Positions 53,301 to 60,597 of a DNA stretch of 64,000 bases are shown in pieces (the stretch's first letter is position 1; every line of letters starts with the position of its first letter). Origin of the DNA: an uncultured Eubacteriales bacterium (GTDB lineage Bacteria; Bacillota; Clostridia; Christensenellales; Aristaeellaceae); assembly GCA_902774025.1 (NCBI GenBank), contig CACYGY010000002.1, forward strand, positions 1 through 64,000, in the 5' to 3' direction. The notes beneath the pieces were generated by a model. That model did not search any database. It was not told the origin of the DNA and saw only the letters and a program-made list of their open reading frames with translations. The translations under genes and the position numbers were made by a program.

Positions 53301-55170
53301 AGATCTGTATGTCCGGGTGGAGAGGGAATATGATGCGGCGGGCAATGTGTCGGAGGAAAGATATTTCGGAGTAAACGGCATGACCGCCTGCAGGGCCGGA
53401 TATGACACGGTCCGGAGAACGTACGATGAGAATGGACGGGTGATCCGGGAAGCCTTGTTCCTGAAGGGCCGGCCCTTCAGGAACGGTGAGGGGTATGCCA
53501 GTCTGACCCGGGAGTATGACGATGCCGGCTTTGTGGCTGTGGAACGGTATTTCGGGACAGAGGAGGAAAAGGTCCGGAATACATCCGGTTACCATCGCAT
53601 TGACCGGACCTGGTACGCCAAGGACAAGCCCTCGTCCAAGGCATGGTTTGATGAACAGGATCAGCCCGTGACTCAGGGAGACCTGTATGTCCGGGTGGAG
53701 ATGGACTATGACAGCGCGGGCAATGTGACGGAGGAAAGGTACTACGGAGCGGACGGCCGGCCCCAGGCCTGCTCCGCCGGATATGACATGGTCCGGAGAA
53801 CCTTCAATGAAAAGAAAAAGGTGATCCGGGAAGCCTATTTCCTGGATGGCCAGCCCTTCCTGACCCGGGACGGGTATGCCGTGCGGGAGCGTGACTATGA
53901 CACCGCGGGCCTTGTGGCCATGGAACGGTACTTCGGGACAGCGGGGGAAAAGGTCCGGAGCACTTCAGGATACCACCGCATTGACCGGACCTGGCATGCC
54001 CGGGGCAAGGCTTCCTCGGAGGCCTGGTTTGACGAGAATGACCAGCCCATCCCCCGGAGAGACCTGTATGTCCGGGTGGAGAGAGAGTATGACGCGGCGG
54101 GCAATGTGTCGGAGGAAAGGTACTATGGGCCTGACGGGGAAACTTTGGCCTGCAGGGCCGGACATGATCAGGTGAAGATGACCTGCGACGAAAAGGGACG
54201 GGTCATCCGGGAAGCCTATTTCCTGAAAGGTGAACCCTTCCTGAACAGCAAGGGCTATGCCGGCCTTGAGCGCACCTATGATGACGCGGGGCTTGTAGCC
54301 ACGGAAAGCTATTTCGGAACAGAAGGGGAGAAAGTCAGAAATTCTTCCGGCTATCACCGTATTGAATACACATGGTACGCCAAAGACAGGGCTTCCTCAG
54401 AAGCCTGGTTCGACGAGCAGGATCAGCCTGTATCCCTGAAGGACCTGTATGTCCGGGTGGAGAAGGAATATGATGCGGCGGGCAATGTGTCGGAGGAAAG
54501 ATACTATGGGCCCGATGGCCGGCCTGCAGCCTGCAGGGCAGGATATGATACGATCCGGAAAGATTTCAATGACAGGAAGCAGATCATCCGGGAAGCCTAT
54601 TTCCTGGAGGGTGAACCCTTCCTGAACAGCAGGGGATATGCGGCTCTGGAGCGCACCTGGGATGAGGCGGGCCTTGTGGCCATGGAGCGATACTTCGGAA
54701 CAGCGGGGGAAAAAGTCCGGAGTTCCTCCGGCTACCACCGCATTGAACGGACGTGGTATGCCAAAGACAAGGCTTCTTCGGAGGCCTGGTTCGACGAAAA
54801 GGATCAGCCCATACCTCTGAAGGATCTGTATGTGAGGGTGGAAAGGGTTTATGAGGACGGGGCGGTAACGGAAAAGTACTTCGGCCCGGACGGCCCCACT
54901 GCCTGCAGGGCAGGGTATGAACAGGTCCGCAGGGAACTGGATGACAAAGGCCGGACGGTGCTGGAGTTCTACATGAACGCCGACGGTCAGAGCAAAGCCA
55001 ATGGAAAAGGCGTGTACAGAACGGCCTATGTCTACGATGAAAAGGGCCGCGTGATCCAGGAATCCTATTATGATGAGCAGGGAGAACCCATCGCCGATGT
55101 GAATGGACACCGGAAGGTGAGCCGGACCTATGACGAGAAAGGAAAGGTGACTGCCGAACGGTTTGAGTAA
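47371..55170 (+). CDS. Giant secreted tandem-repeat protein (2,599 residues)
   Basis: GGAGG precedes the ATG. A signal peptide (about 1-36, RILLLLFLFCVFFLMPAGA) leads into a chain of roughly 80 degenerate units of about 31 residues, G-Y-x-x-[VIL]-x-R-x-Y-[DN]-x-x-G-x-[VI]-x-x-E-x-Y-[FY]-x-x-x-[GD]. Units 1 to about 20 are diverse. An acidic linker rich in Glu lies at about 555-600. From residue 745 the units fall into 14 regular four-unit blocks of about 126 residues (types GYDTLRRTYDE, GYAxLERxYDD, GYHRxERTWYA, LYVRVERDYN). There is no LPxTG motif, S-layer domain, enzyme domain or C-terminal toxin. The units resemble Rhs/YD-type beta-hairpins in pattern only. It is probably an elongated surface or released fibre; the function is unknown. 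Confidence 0.9.
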   Translation: MLDHIGGKYGVRTGTRGRILLLLFLFCVFFLMPAGAEVSSNLRIRTTRDTRTGLKDMDTYVDSQDQVVVPEDLGYASIRYIYGTNDRVIREEHLDARGQLTDGVEGYASRNYRYTGQNVSETRYENKDGQTVTGPEGYARQVVNWQNGLHQTTYAYDPEGNLTGLHRISEYVKNTRRLLRDSWYDVENNLAMGPDGYARVEYEYQGTQITKITYLNEREELCIHGGFAVMVSEYAQGKVRRTAYYGTKGQLIAGPKGYAEVIYSYPNSELCLEMYYNADRTPWFHRNGYCGYAWAKTVRRRLGEEIYYKGENIRGNSKENYSRVKRTFIRRGDVATEKYYDVNDEPLMVPTLGYASLKNSYYNGKYLVQTVYYDVAGKPVRNIQGVAVVNHRYEKGYRVETSYYDTDGKTPVEDANGISRILFENNSDGRNIRVRYLNAQGEGTPGPDDCDEVRYDWNGKQCISESYWNGGEPALGTEGAHEVRTEYNGRGKVITRSFLDAEGQMMTGSKGYAREETEYSPAGTVIAVRYTDTEGHLVLTPNKEYAFIRTVHSREGSEEIFMEEEEGGEEEETETDMAGTGDEETEGEEEEEAASAYDIVRVEYHGLDGRLMTVRDGYACIIREMDAHGLCTKETYLDTEGRIVRQRQGYAILCMEYDESGRMTTKICLDEEGRRVNNISGWHRMEQFWTPGGQKAGESWFDASLQPVGAGNTYARVERTYDELGNVSSESYFGLDGEPCACLDGYDQVRRVYDENRRLIREEYDLQGSPVMRIQGYAILERDYDDAGHITMEAYFGTQGEKVRSADGYHRVERLFNDQGKTVREAWFDEEDQPVPGTDLYVRVERDYNAEGSMTGERYFGADGQRMAGSAGYDTLLRTYDENQSLIREAFYLQDQLVMCSRGYAVMERTCDPSGLVIMEKYFGPQGEKVLGPSGYHRIERTWYAKDKASMEAWFDTEDQPMPLRDLYVRVERTYNSVGNVTEERYYGPEGPAACASGYDTLRRTYNEKQQMIREDYFLNGMPVLNSRGYASLERIYEGKGLVATERYFGTDGERVRSTSGYHRIDRTWFDKDRPTSEEWYDEENQPVPFRDLYVRVERDYNPEGNITEERYYAPGHQSTACSGGYDTLRRTYDEGQHIIVEAYFLDGQPVLNSKWYARLERTYDERGYVASEMYFGLEGERVRSSSEYHRIDRVWFDKDKASSEAWFDEKDHPVTHKDTYVRVERIYNGDGNITEERYYSPEGLTACLAGYDTLRRTYDQDQRMILEEYYLNEKRVLNNRGYAVLERAYDSAGLVTMEQYLGTQEEKVRSTSGYHRVERVWFARDKALSEAWFDENDQPVAVKDLYVRVEREYNPEGNLTEERYYGPDGPTACAAGYDTLRRTYDQEQQMIREEYFLEGSRALGSRGYAILEREYDDAGLMVLERYLGTQEEKVRSTSGYHRIERTWFARDKAASEAWYDENDQLVFVKDLYTRMERDYDDAGNVTEERYYGPAGLTACSDGYDTVRRTYDEKQQMVREEYFLNGQRVLCSRGYAILERAWDDLGLVAMERYLDTQERKVRSTSGYHRVERTWYARDKASSEAWFDEMDQPVPLKDRYVRVERDYNREGSVTEERYYGPDGGYQACADGYDTVVRTYNKKQQMIREEYFLEGQRVLCGKGYAILEREYDEAGLAVMERYLGVREEKVRSTSGYHRVERTWHAKDKPSSEAWFDEQDQPVTQGDLYVRVEMDYDSAGNVAEERYYGADGRPQACAAGYDMVRKTCNEKRKVIREAYFLEGMPFLNREGYAVRERDYDSAGLVTMERYFGTADEKVRSSSGYHRIERTWYARGKASSEAWFDENDQPIPRRDLYVRVEREYDAAGNVSEERYYGPDGLPTACKAGYDVIRMTRNEKGQVIREACFLNGQPYPGSSGAAVVERTYDDAGLVATERYFGADGERVRNASGYHRIDRTWYTKDKAASEAWFDEQDQPVTLGDLYVRVEREYDAAGNVSEERYFGVNGMTACRAGYDTVRRTYDENGRVIREALFLKGRPFRNGEGYASLTREYDDAGFVAVERYFGTEEEKVRNTSGYHRIDRTWYAKDKPSSKAWFDEQDQPVTQGDLYVRVEMDYDSAGNVTEERYYGADGRPQACSAGYDMVRRTFNEKKKVIREAYFLDGQPFLTRDGYAVRERDYDTAGLVAMERYFGTAGEKVRSTSGYHRIDRTWHARGKASSEAWFDENDQPIPRRDLYVRVEREYDAAGNVSEERYYGPDGETLACRAGHDQVKMTCDEKGRVIREAYFLKGEPFLNSKGYAGLERTYDDAGLVATESYFGTEGEKVRNSSGYHRIEYTWYAKDRASSEAWFDEQDQPVSLKDLYVRVEKEYDAAGNVSEERYYGPDGRPAACRAGYDTIRKDFNDRKQIIREAYFLEGEPFLNSRGYAALERTWDEAGLVAMERYFGTAGEKVRSSSGYHRIERTWYAKDKASSEAWFDEKDQPIPLKDLYVRVERVYEDGAVTEKYFGPDGPTACRAGYEQVRRELDDKGRTVLEFYMNADGQSKANGKGVYRTAYVYDEKGRVIQESYYDEQGEPIADVNGHRKVSRTYDEKGKVTAERFE
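49603..54912 (+). repeat. Fourteen tandem blocks of about 379 nt (126 codons) inside the giant gene
   Basis: Each block begins with a G-Y-D codon triplet (first at 49603, fifteenth at 54913) and contains four different unit types in fixed order. The mean spacing is 5,310 nt / 14 = 379 nt. The third unit type always carries a W-[YF]-x-[KR]-[DG]-K-[AP] segment and E-A-W-[FY]-D. Confidence 0.9.
52441..54720 (+). repeat. 1,140-nt super-repeat (two copies of a three-block segment)
   Basis: Copy A is about 52441-53580 and copy B about 53581-54720. Matching segments lie exactly 1,140 nt apart, for example 52561/53701, 52891/54031 and 53281/54421, with near-identical DNA over tens of bases. This indicates a recent in-frame duplication of three blocks (380 codons). 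Confidence 0.8.
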
Positions 55171-55273
55171 AGGAATCAGGAAGACAGCATAGTGCTGACA
55201 CCGGGTCTTCCGCCGGGACCGGTGAAAGCGAAGGTAAAAGCGGAAAAACAGTTCGGCGCATCTTCACAGGAAA

Positions 55274-55328
55274 ACAGGCTCTGAGATCCCCGGGACCCTT
55301 TTCGGTGTCCCTGAATCTCAGAGCCTGT
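55274..55328 (+). terminator. Long hairpin after the giant gene, probable terminator
   Basis: A perfect outer stem of about 15 bp (arms starting AACAGGCTCTGAGAT) encloses an inner GGGAC/GTCCC stem. The T tract is weak. It lies about 100 nt after the stop. Confidence 0.6.
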
Positions 55329-55639
55329 TGATTTCAATCCGCTTTCCTCCATGCAGGTGACCTGCTGCTGATTTTCAGCAGGCGGGGGATTGTTTTCTGA
55401 ATGGATCATGTTTGTCCGGAGATATGGACGGGAAGGGATCGTTCCGTGAGGAAACGGAGGCACTGCATTGCGGCTGCTTTCTGTGAGGAGAGGGAAAGGA
55501 TTCTTCACAGCCCGTGAAGCCCATGCCCTCCCGCCTGAGGTGAGCAGGATTCTGCTTTGCAGCGGAAAGCTGGCCCTGCCCCGGTATGCAGACGAAGAAG
55601 ACGGCGTTTCCGGAAGGAAGGCGACTGCGGAAAAGAACA

Positions 55640-55663
55640 CGCACCCTCGGGCATGAGGGTGCG
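55640..55663 (-). terminator. Terminator of the Gfo/Idh/MocA and sugar-transport transcript
   Basis: CGCACCCTC pairs with GAGGGTGCG across a 6-nt loop. On the minus strand a T-rich stretch follows (TGTTCTTTTCC). It lies 14 nt past the stop at 55677. Confidence 0.75.
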
Positions 55664-55676
55664 CGGAACTGCTGAA

Positions 55677-56762
55677 TCAGGGTGCGATGACAACTGCCTG
55701 TTCCTGTGCCCTCAGGCAGAGTTCGGCGGCCTTGAAAGCGTGGGCCTGGGTCATGGCCTTTTCCGTTCTGTTCAGACAGTCCAGAATCAGTCCGCCAAAG
55801 AAGGGGAAGCCGGTTTTGCCCGTGGCATCGAAATACTGTTCGCCTTTTCCGTTGACAAGGAAGACATGGTTTCCGCCTTCGGAATCTGCAGCAAGGTTGA
55901 TGTATTTCCGGATTTCAATGAAGCCCTCTGTGCCGAGAATCAGTGTCCTGCCGTCGCCCCAGGTTCTCAGGCCGTTGGGGGTGAACCAGTCCACACGGAA
56001 ATAGTTGGTCGTGCCATTTTTTCCCGTGAGCGCACAGTCGCCGAAATCGTCCAGTTCCGGATATTCCGGATGACCGTAATTACCGATCCGGGCCAGCGTC
56101 ACCTCCGCATCCTCCTCACCAGCGAAGTGGAGGTACTGCTCAATCTGATGACTGCCGATATCGCAGAGAATGCCGCCGTACCTGGCTTTCTCAAAGAACC
56201 AGGCAGGCCGGTTCCCCGCACCCAGACGGTGGGGACCGAAACCGGTTACGCTGATCACCTTTCCGATTTCACCGGCATCCACCATGTATCCGGCCATGAT
56301 GGCGCCTTCCACGTGCAGACGCTCGGAATAGTACACCATGTATTTCTTTCCGGTTCTGGCCACGGTTTCCTTCGCCTTTTCCAGCTGCGCCATGGTGGTG
56401 AAGGGTGCCTTGTCGGTAAAGTAGTCTTTCCCGTGTTCCATGACCTTTACACCGAAGGGTCCGCGCTCGGAGGTCACAGCCGCTGCGGCCACCATCATGG
56501 TCTCCGGATCCTGCAGAACCTGATCCTCACTTTCAGCCGCTGTGGCCTGAGGATACATCTTCAGGAAATGTGCGACCTTTTCAGGATCCGGATCCCAGAC
56601 ATATTTCAGGGTCGCGCCGGCTTCCGTCAGCGCGTTGCACATGCCGTAGATATGTCCGTGATCCAGCCGCGCCGCGGAGAAGACAAACTCTCCGGGATTC
56701 ACCACCGCTTTTTTCTCACCTACCGGGGCATAGTTCATACCGTCTGCCGAATTCATCTTCAT
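55677..56762 (-). CDS. Gfo/Idh/MocA-family oxidoreductase
   Basis: The protein has 361 residues. The first strand of the Rossmann fold is unusual (FVFSAARLDHGHIYGMCNAL, with no classical GxGxxG). Downstream features are typical: TDKAPFTTMAQLEKAKETVA in place of EKP, and CDIGSHQIEQYLHF with the catalytic Asp/His pair. Family enzymes oxidise or reduce sugars with NAD(P). It is the last gene of the carbohydrate cluster, 49 nt after a second family member, and a sequential two-step sugar conversion is plausible. Confidence 0.85.
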   Translation of the reverse strand: MKMNSADGMNYAPVGEKKAVVNPGEFVFSAARLDHGHIYGMCNALTEAGATLKYVWDPDPEKVAHFLKMYPQATAAESEDQVLQDPETMMVAAAAVTSERGPFGVKVMEHGKDYFTDKAPFTTMAQLEKAKETVARTGKKYMVYYSERLHVEGAIMAGYMVDAGEIGKVISVTGFGPHRLGAGNRPAWFFEKARYGGILCDIGSHQIEQYLHFAGEEDAEVTLARIGNYGHPEYPELDDFGDCALTGKNGTTNYFRVDWFTPNGLRTWGDGRTLILGTEGFIEIRKYINLAADSEGGNHVFLVNGKGEQYFDATGKTGFPFFGGLILDCLNRTEKAMTQAHAFKAAELCLRAQEQAVVIAP

Positions 56763-56811
56763 ATTCAGTTGCCTCCTTGCTGCATATCCTCACGGAGTCG
56801 TCTGAGGATCT

Positions 56812-57972
56812 TCATTTTTTCTCGCCGTAACTGCTGCCCACCGTAATCTCGGAATCGCCCAGATCCATTTCTGACCTGGTCTTCTCATAGAAATGAGGGA
56901 CCGACTTCATGATGCCTTCCACTGTATAGAAGGGATCGTCCGGCGTGAGGGGCAGTTCGACAGCCGTCCTCGTTGCACCGGCCTTGTAGATGGCGGTGAT
57001 CAGTTCAATGGTTCTCCGGCCGTCCTCGGCAGTAATGGCCACGTCCGTGTTCTTTTCAATGGCAGTCAGAACGTTCTCGATCTGACCGTCATGTCCGATG
57101 TAGGGCACGGGCGGCAGACGATCGGTATAGTCACTGATTTCCTTTTCAAGCGCTTCATTGCGTTCCGGGAACCCGTTGGGCTTGGACACGGAGGCGAAAA
57201 CGGAGAAGGGAGCCGCAATCTTGGCTTTCTCACACTGGAAAGTCAGGGTCTGCTCCTCCCCGTGGTCTACAACGGAGGCGGTGAGTGAGGCCAGGGCACC
57301 GGGATATTCCAGGACGGAAATGGAGAGGTCTTCCACTTCGGCGTTGTCATGGGCTGTATTGGCCAGGATGCTGGTCACCCGCTTGGGAAGACCCATCATC
57401 CAGCCCAGCATGTCGATATGATGGACGGCATGATTCAGGGTGCATCCGCCGCCTTCCTTCTCCCAGGTTCCGCGCCACCACAAATCATAGTAGCAGTGAC
57501 CGCGCCACCAGAGAGAATCGATGGTGGCATGGCGAACAGGGCCGGCCAGGCCGGAATCCAGCAGGGCTTTCAGGTCCCGGATCGGCTTACGGAAACGGTT
57601 CTGGGCGATAATGGACAGCTTGACGCCGGTTTCATTCCGGACACGGATCATTTCATCGCACTCCGCCAGGGAGGGGGCCATGGGCTTTTCACAGATGATA
57701 TTCTTGCCGGCTTTCATGCCGTTGATGGATATTTCCGCGTGCACATAGGGAGGTGTACACACGTCCATGACGGTAATGTCCTTCCTGTCCAGCACGTCAT
57801 GGTGGTCCAGGTATACATCGCAGTCCAGGCCGTACTGTTCCTTCACCTTCTGTGCCTTGCCCGGGATGATGTCCACCAGCGCCGCAATGCGGACCCTCTC
57901 CGGGAAAAGCAGCCAGGCATGGATATGCGCATGGGAAATATTCCCCGTTCCGATGATTGCAACCTGTATCAT
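56812..57972 (-). CDS. Gfo/Idh/MocA-family oxidoreductase
   Basis: The 386-residue protein has a classical N-terminal NAD-binding motif VAIIGTGNISHAHIHAW, the family EKP motif in IICEKPMAPSLAECDEM, and active-site residues in GGGCTLNHAVHHIDMLGWM (the His pair). It is cytoplasmic. AAGGAGG lies before the ATG. It is downstream of the binding-protein gene, separated by a very stable hairpin that may limit read-through from that gene. The substrate is probably a sugar or inositol derivative imported by the adjacent ABC system (inference). Confidence 0.88.
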   Translation of the reverse strand: MIQVAIIGTGNISHAHIHAWLLFPERVRIAALVDIIPGKAQKVKEQYGLDCDVYLDHHDVLDRKDITVMDVCTPPYVHAEISINGMKAGKNIICEKPMAPSLAECDEMIRVRNETGVKLSIIAQNRFRKPIRDLKALLDSGLAGPVRHATIDSLWWRGHCYYDLWWRGTWEKEGGGCTLNHAVHHIDMLGWMMGLPKRVTSILANTAHDNAEVEDLSISVLEYPGALASLTASVVDHGEEQTLTFQCEKAKIAAPFSVFASVSKPNGFPERNEALEKEISDYTDRLPPVPYIGHDGQIENVLTAIEKNTDVAITAEDGRRTIELITAIYKAGATRTAVELPLTPDDPFYTVEGIMKSVPHFYEKTRSEMDLGDSEITVGSSYGEKK

Positions 57973-57995
57973 TTTTTCTCCTCCTTCCCTGAAAG

Positions 57996-58022
57996 AGGCG
58001 CCGCGCTTGCGGCGCGGCGCCT
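57996..58022 (-). promoter_or_regulatory. Intercistronic GC-rich hairpin
   Basis: An 11-bp all-perfect stem (AGGCGCCGCGC with its complement) lies between the binding-protein stop and the next start. Without a T tract it is more likely an mRNA-stabilising or attenuating element that gives excess binding protein. Confidence 0.6.
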
Positions 58023-58069
58023 GTCCAGGGTTTCAGTTCAGTCAGTATTCCGTCCGGTCAGAAAGCCGA

Positions 58070-59632
58070 TCAGTGGGCAGCGTCCCAGGCAGCATACTTT
58101 TCTTCCATCACGGCTTTGCCGCCCATGTCCATGTACTTCTGGAGCATATCCTTGTACAGGGCAGAGCATTCTTCGGCGGAGGAGGCCATGGTGCACTTCA
58201 CCAGCATTTCCTGCTCATAGGAAGCCAGAGTGGTGCTGTACTTGGAGTTGTTCTCAAGCGGCACGTCGAAGTGGAAACCGCCCAGGATAGCGTCGTAGTT
58301 GCCCACGATGTATTCCTCTTCGAAGAGATCCGCGAAGCCCTGATAGGACAGAGCCTGGGCCTTCATGGTCTTCTCATCGGTATCCAGCCACTGGCCGTTC
58401 ACCAGCAGAGTGTAGTCGATGTTCTGCATGGAGTTGTAAACCATGTCATGATGCGCTTCATCCACATCCTTGACCACGGGGATGCCGTCCTCGTTCAGGT
58501 CAGAAGTGATGCCTTCCACACCGTTCTGCAGGAAGTAGATGGTGTCATACTGGCACAGCCAGTCCAGATACATGATGGCAGCTTCCGGATGCTGAGAATA
58601 CACGGGGATGAAGTTCAGCAGGCCGGCAGCGGCATACACGGGATGATAGTACTTGGTGGAATCGGTGGCGGATTCGAAGCAGTTGACGGGAGTCAGCTTG
58701 GCGCCGGGCTCATAGGCGCGCAGAGAGGCAAGGATGCCAGGGGAAACACGGATGGGATGATCGTAGTTTCCGGTGTAACCGCCAGCCTTGCCGGAGGTCA
58801 CTTCGCTCCACAGAGCTTCGTCGTTGTTCAGGGCGAAGTCGGGGGAGACCAGGCCTTCGTTGTACAGGGTGTTCAGATAGAGCAGATAGTCTTCATAGCC
58901 TTCGTGGGCCACGGAGGGTTCGCAGGCCAGGGTGCGGGCGTCCAGATCCTTGTAGAAGGACCACTGGAGCTGCATGTTGTACCGGAGATCTCTGCCCAGA
59001 GCGTAGGGGATGCAGCCACCCTCAACCTTGCCGGGGTTCTCGTCACGGAAAGCCCGCAGGGTGTCCAGGAACTCAGCCTTGGTGGTGGGCATCTGACGGC
59101 CCAGCTGCTCCACCCAGTCCTCACGGATGAACATGCCCATCCAGGCCACGACTACGCGGCGGGCGGGAATGGCGTACTGGCCGCCGGCGAATCTTCCGAA
59201 ATCCAGGACTTCTTCGCCCAGGAAGGACTTCAGAGTCTGGCCGTACTTCTCGATGTAGTCGCTGACTTCGATGATGCCGCCCTGATTCACGTAGTCGGTC
59301 ACGATGGACTCGTTGTAGGTGAAGCAGATGTCAGGGCAGGAAGATTCGTCCATCATCAGGGTTGCCAGCTTGGACTCTTCCTCAGAACGGGGGATGACCA
59401 CCCATTCAATCTTGATGTTCCGGGGATCACCGAAATTCTCCTGGATCCACTTGGTCCAGTAGTTGTTATCCACGGCGGTGCCGCCGGTGTTGCCGCGGTC
59501 AAACACGGAAACCTTCAGGGTGACGGGCTGATCATAGCGGAAAACTTCTGCCGTTTCCGCTGTGGCGGGGATGATGCTGATCATCGAGACCAGCAGTGCC
59601 AGGGCCAGCATCAGGGACCATACTTTCTTCAT
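58070..59632 (-). CDS. Extracellular carbohydrate-binding protein of an Lpl-like ABC importer
   Basis: The start is ATG 59632 after AAGGAGG. The protein has 520 residues with a signal peptide MKKVWSLMLALALLVSMISIIPATA ending in A-T-A. There is no lipobox Cys, unusual for a Gram-positive importer. The mature protein is a long type-1 sugar-binding protein of the LplA/YtcQ type (VTLKVSVFDRG, PDICFTYNESIVTDYV, YYHPVYAAAGLLNFIPVYSQHPEAA). It delivers oligosaccharides to the two permeases encoded just upstream. No ATPase gene is in the cluster; a shared MsmX-type ATPase elsewhere is expected. Confidence 0.9.
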   Translation of the reverse strand: MKKVWSLMLALALLVSMISIIPATAETAEVFRYDQPVTLKVSVFDRGNTGGTAVDNNYWTKWIQENFGDPRNIKIEWVVIPRSEEESKLATLMMDESSCPDICFTYNESIVTDYVNQGGIIEVSDYIEKYGQTLKSFLGEEVLDFGRFAGGQYAIPARRVVVAWMGMFIREDWVEQLGRQMPTTKAEFLDTLRAFRDENPGKVEGGCIPYALGRDLRYNMQLQWSFYKDLDARTLACEPSVAHEGYEDYLLYLNTLYNEGLVSPDFALNNDEALWSEVTSGKAGGYTGNYDHPIRVSPGILASLRAYEPGAKLTPVNCFESATDSTKYYHPVYAAAGLLNFIPVYSQHPEAAIMYLDWLCQYDTIYFLQNGVEGITSDLNEDGIPVVKDVDEAHHDMVYNSMQNIDYTLLVNGQWLDTDEKTMKAQALSYQGFADLFEEEYIVGNYDAILGGFHFDVPLENNSKYSTTLASYEQEMLVKCTMASSAEECSALYKDMLQKYMDMGGKAVMEEKYAAWDAAH

Positions 59633-59697
59633 GGGACAACCTCCTTTTGTAGTGGTTACTCTATTGCTCCGGATTGCTCCGGCATCAACCGGGATGA

Positions 59698-60597
59698 TTA
59701 TTCCTTCACCGCGCCGATCATCACGCCCTGCACGAAGTATTTCTGCAGGAAGGGATAGACGATCAGGATCGGCACCGTGGAGAACACGACGGCCGCGCAC
59801 TGAATAGTTTCGGCCAGCACGGCGTTCTTGCCACCTTCCACCATGCTCACATCGGAGGAGGAGGAGGCAAAAACCACCTGATACAGTTTCATCTGCAGGG
59901 TGAACTTGCTGGAAGTATTGATGTAGTACCGGACGTCCGCGTAGTTGTTCCAGCGGGCCACTGCATAGAACAGGGCGATGGTGGCCAGGGACGCGGTGGA
60001 CAGGGGCAGGATGATCCGCACCAGAATCTGGAAATCGTTGCAGCCGTCCAGTTTGGCGCTTTCCTCAAGGGAAGTGGGAACGGACTCAAAGAAGTTGCGG
60101 AGGATGATGGTATTGTAGGTACTGGTCAGGATCGGAAGCACCAGGGACCAGGGACTGTCGATCAGGCCCATCTGCTTCACCCACAGGAAGTTGGCAATGG
60201 TGCCGCCGGTGAAGTACATGGGTATCAGCACGATGATCATCAGGGTCTTCCGTCCCGGCAGGTAATGCCGGCTCAGGGGATAGGCCAGGAGGATGGTGGA
60301 CACCATGGACAGAGCCGTATAAATGGCGGTCCACACGATGGAGAACCACATGGAGCGGATCATCGTGGGATCATTGAACACGGAGGCGTATGCGCTGAAG
60401 TCGATTTCCTTGGGAAGCAGGTAAACCTTGCCGGCCACCACCGGCGCGCGTCCGGAAATGGACTTGGCGATGACGTGGATCACCGGAAGTACGCACAGGA
60501 GCACAAAGATGGTCAGGATCACATTGAAGACAATTTCCGATCCGATGTAGCGACGACCTTTCGCCGTGCGGGGCTTTTTGGCAGCAACGTTACTCAA
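59698..60597 (-). CDS. Carbohydrate ABC permease (LplC/YtcP-like)
   Basis: I chose a TTG start at 60597. It overlaps the upstream stop (TTGA) and has GGAGAGGGGGG in front. The 299-residue protein has six helices (about 25-45, 85-105, 120-140, 150-170, 200-220, 265-285). The EAA loop reads ESAKLDGCNDFQILVRIILPLS, where the coupling helix docks on the ATPase. It ends VQGVMIGAVKE, typical of this permease type. Confidence 0.9.
   Translation of the reverse strand: MSNVAAKKPRTAKGRRYIGSEIVFNVILTIFVLLCVLPVIHVIAKSISGRAPVVAGKVYLLPKEIDFSAYASVFNDPTMIRSMWFSIVWTAIYTALSMVSTILLAYPLSRHYLPGRKTLMIIVLIPMYFTGGTIANFLWVKQMGLIDSPWSLVLPILTSTYNTIILRNFFESVPTSLEESAKLDGCNDFQILVRIILPLSTASLATIALFYAVARWNNYADVRYYINTSSKFTLQMKLYQVVFASSSSDVSMVEGGKNAVLAETIQCAAVVFSTVPILIVYPFLQKYFVQGVMIGAVKE

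Larger units (their letters stand above)
55171..55676. other. About 500 nt intergenic region between convergent genes
   Basis: It holds two hairpins (55274-55328 and 55640-55663) and no convincing gene. Open frames on both strands lack ribosome sites. Confidence 0.5.

Noticed and set aside
49603-54912. CRISPR or non-coding tandem array
   Set aside because: The repeats are in frame, codon-structured, of unequal length and inside a single open frame with a signal peptide.
47371-55170. Giant repeat gene as an Rhs/WapA-type polymorphic toxin
   Set aside because: There is no Rhs core motif, no C-terminal toxin domain and no immunity gene downstream. The repeats continue to the last residue.
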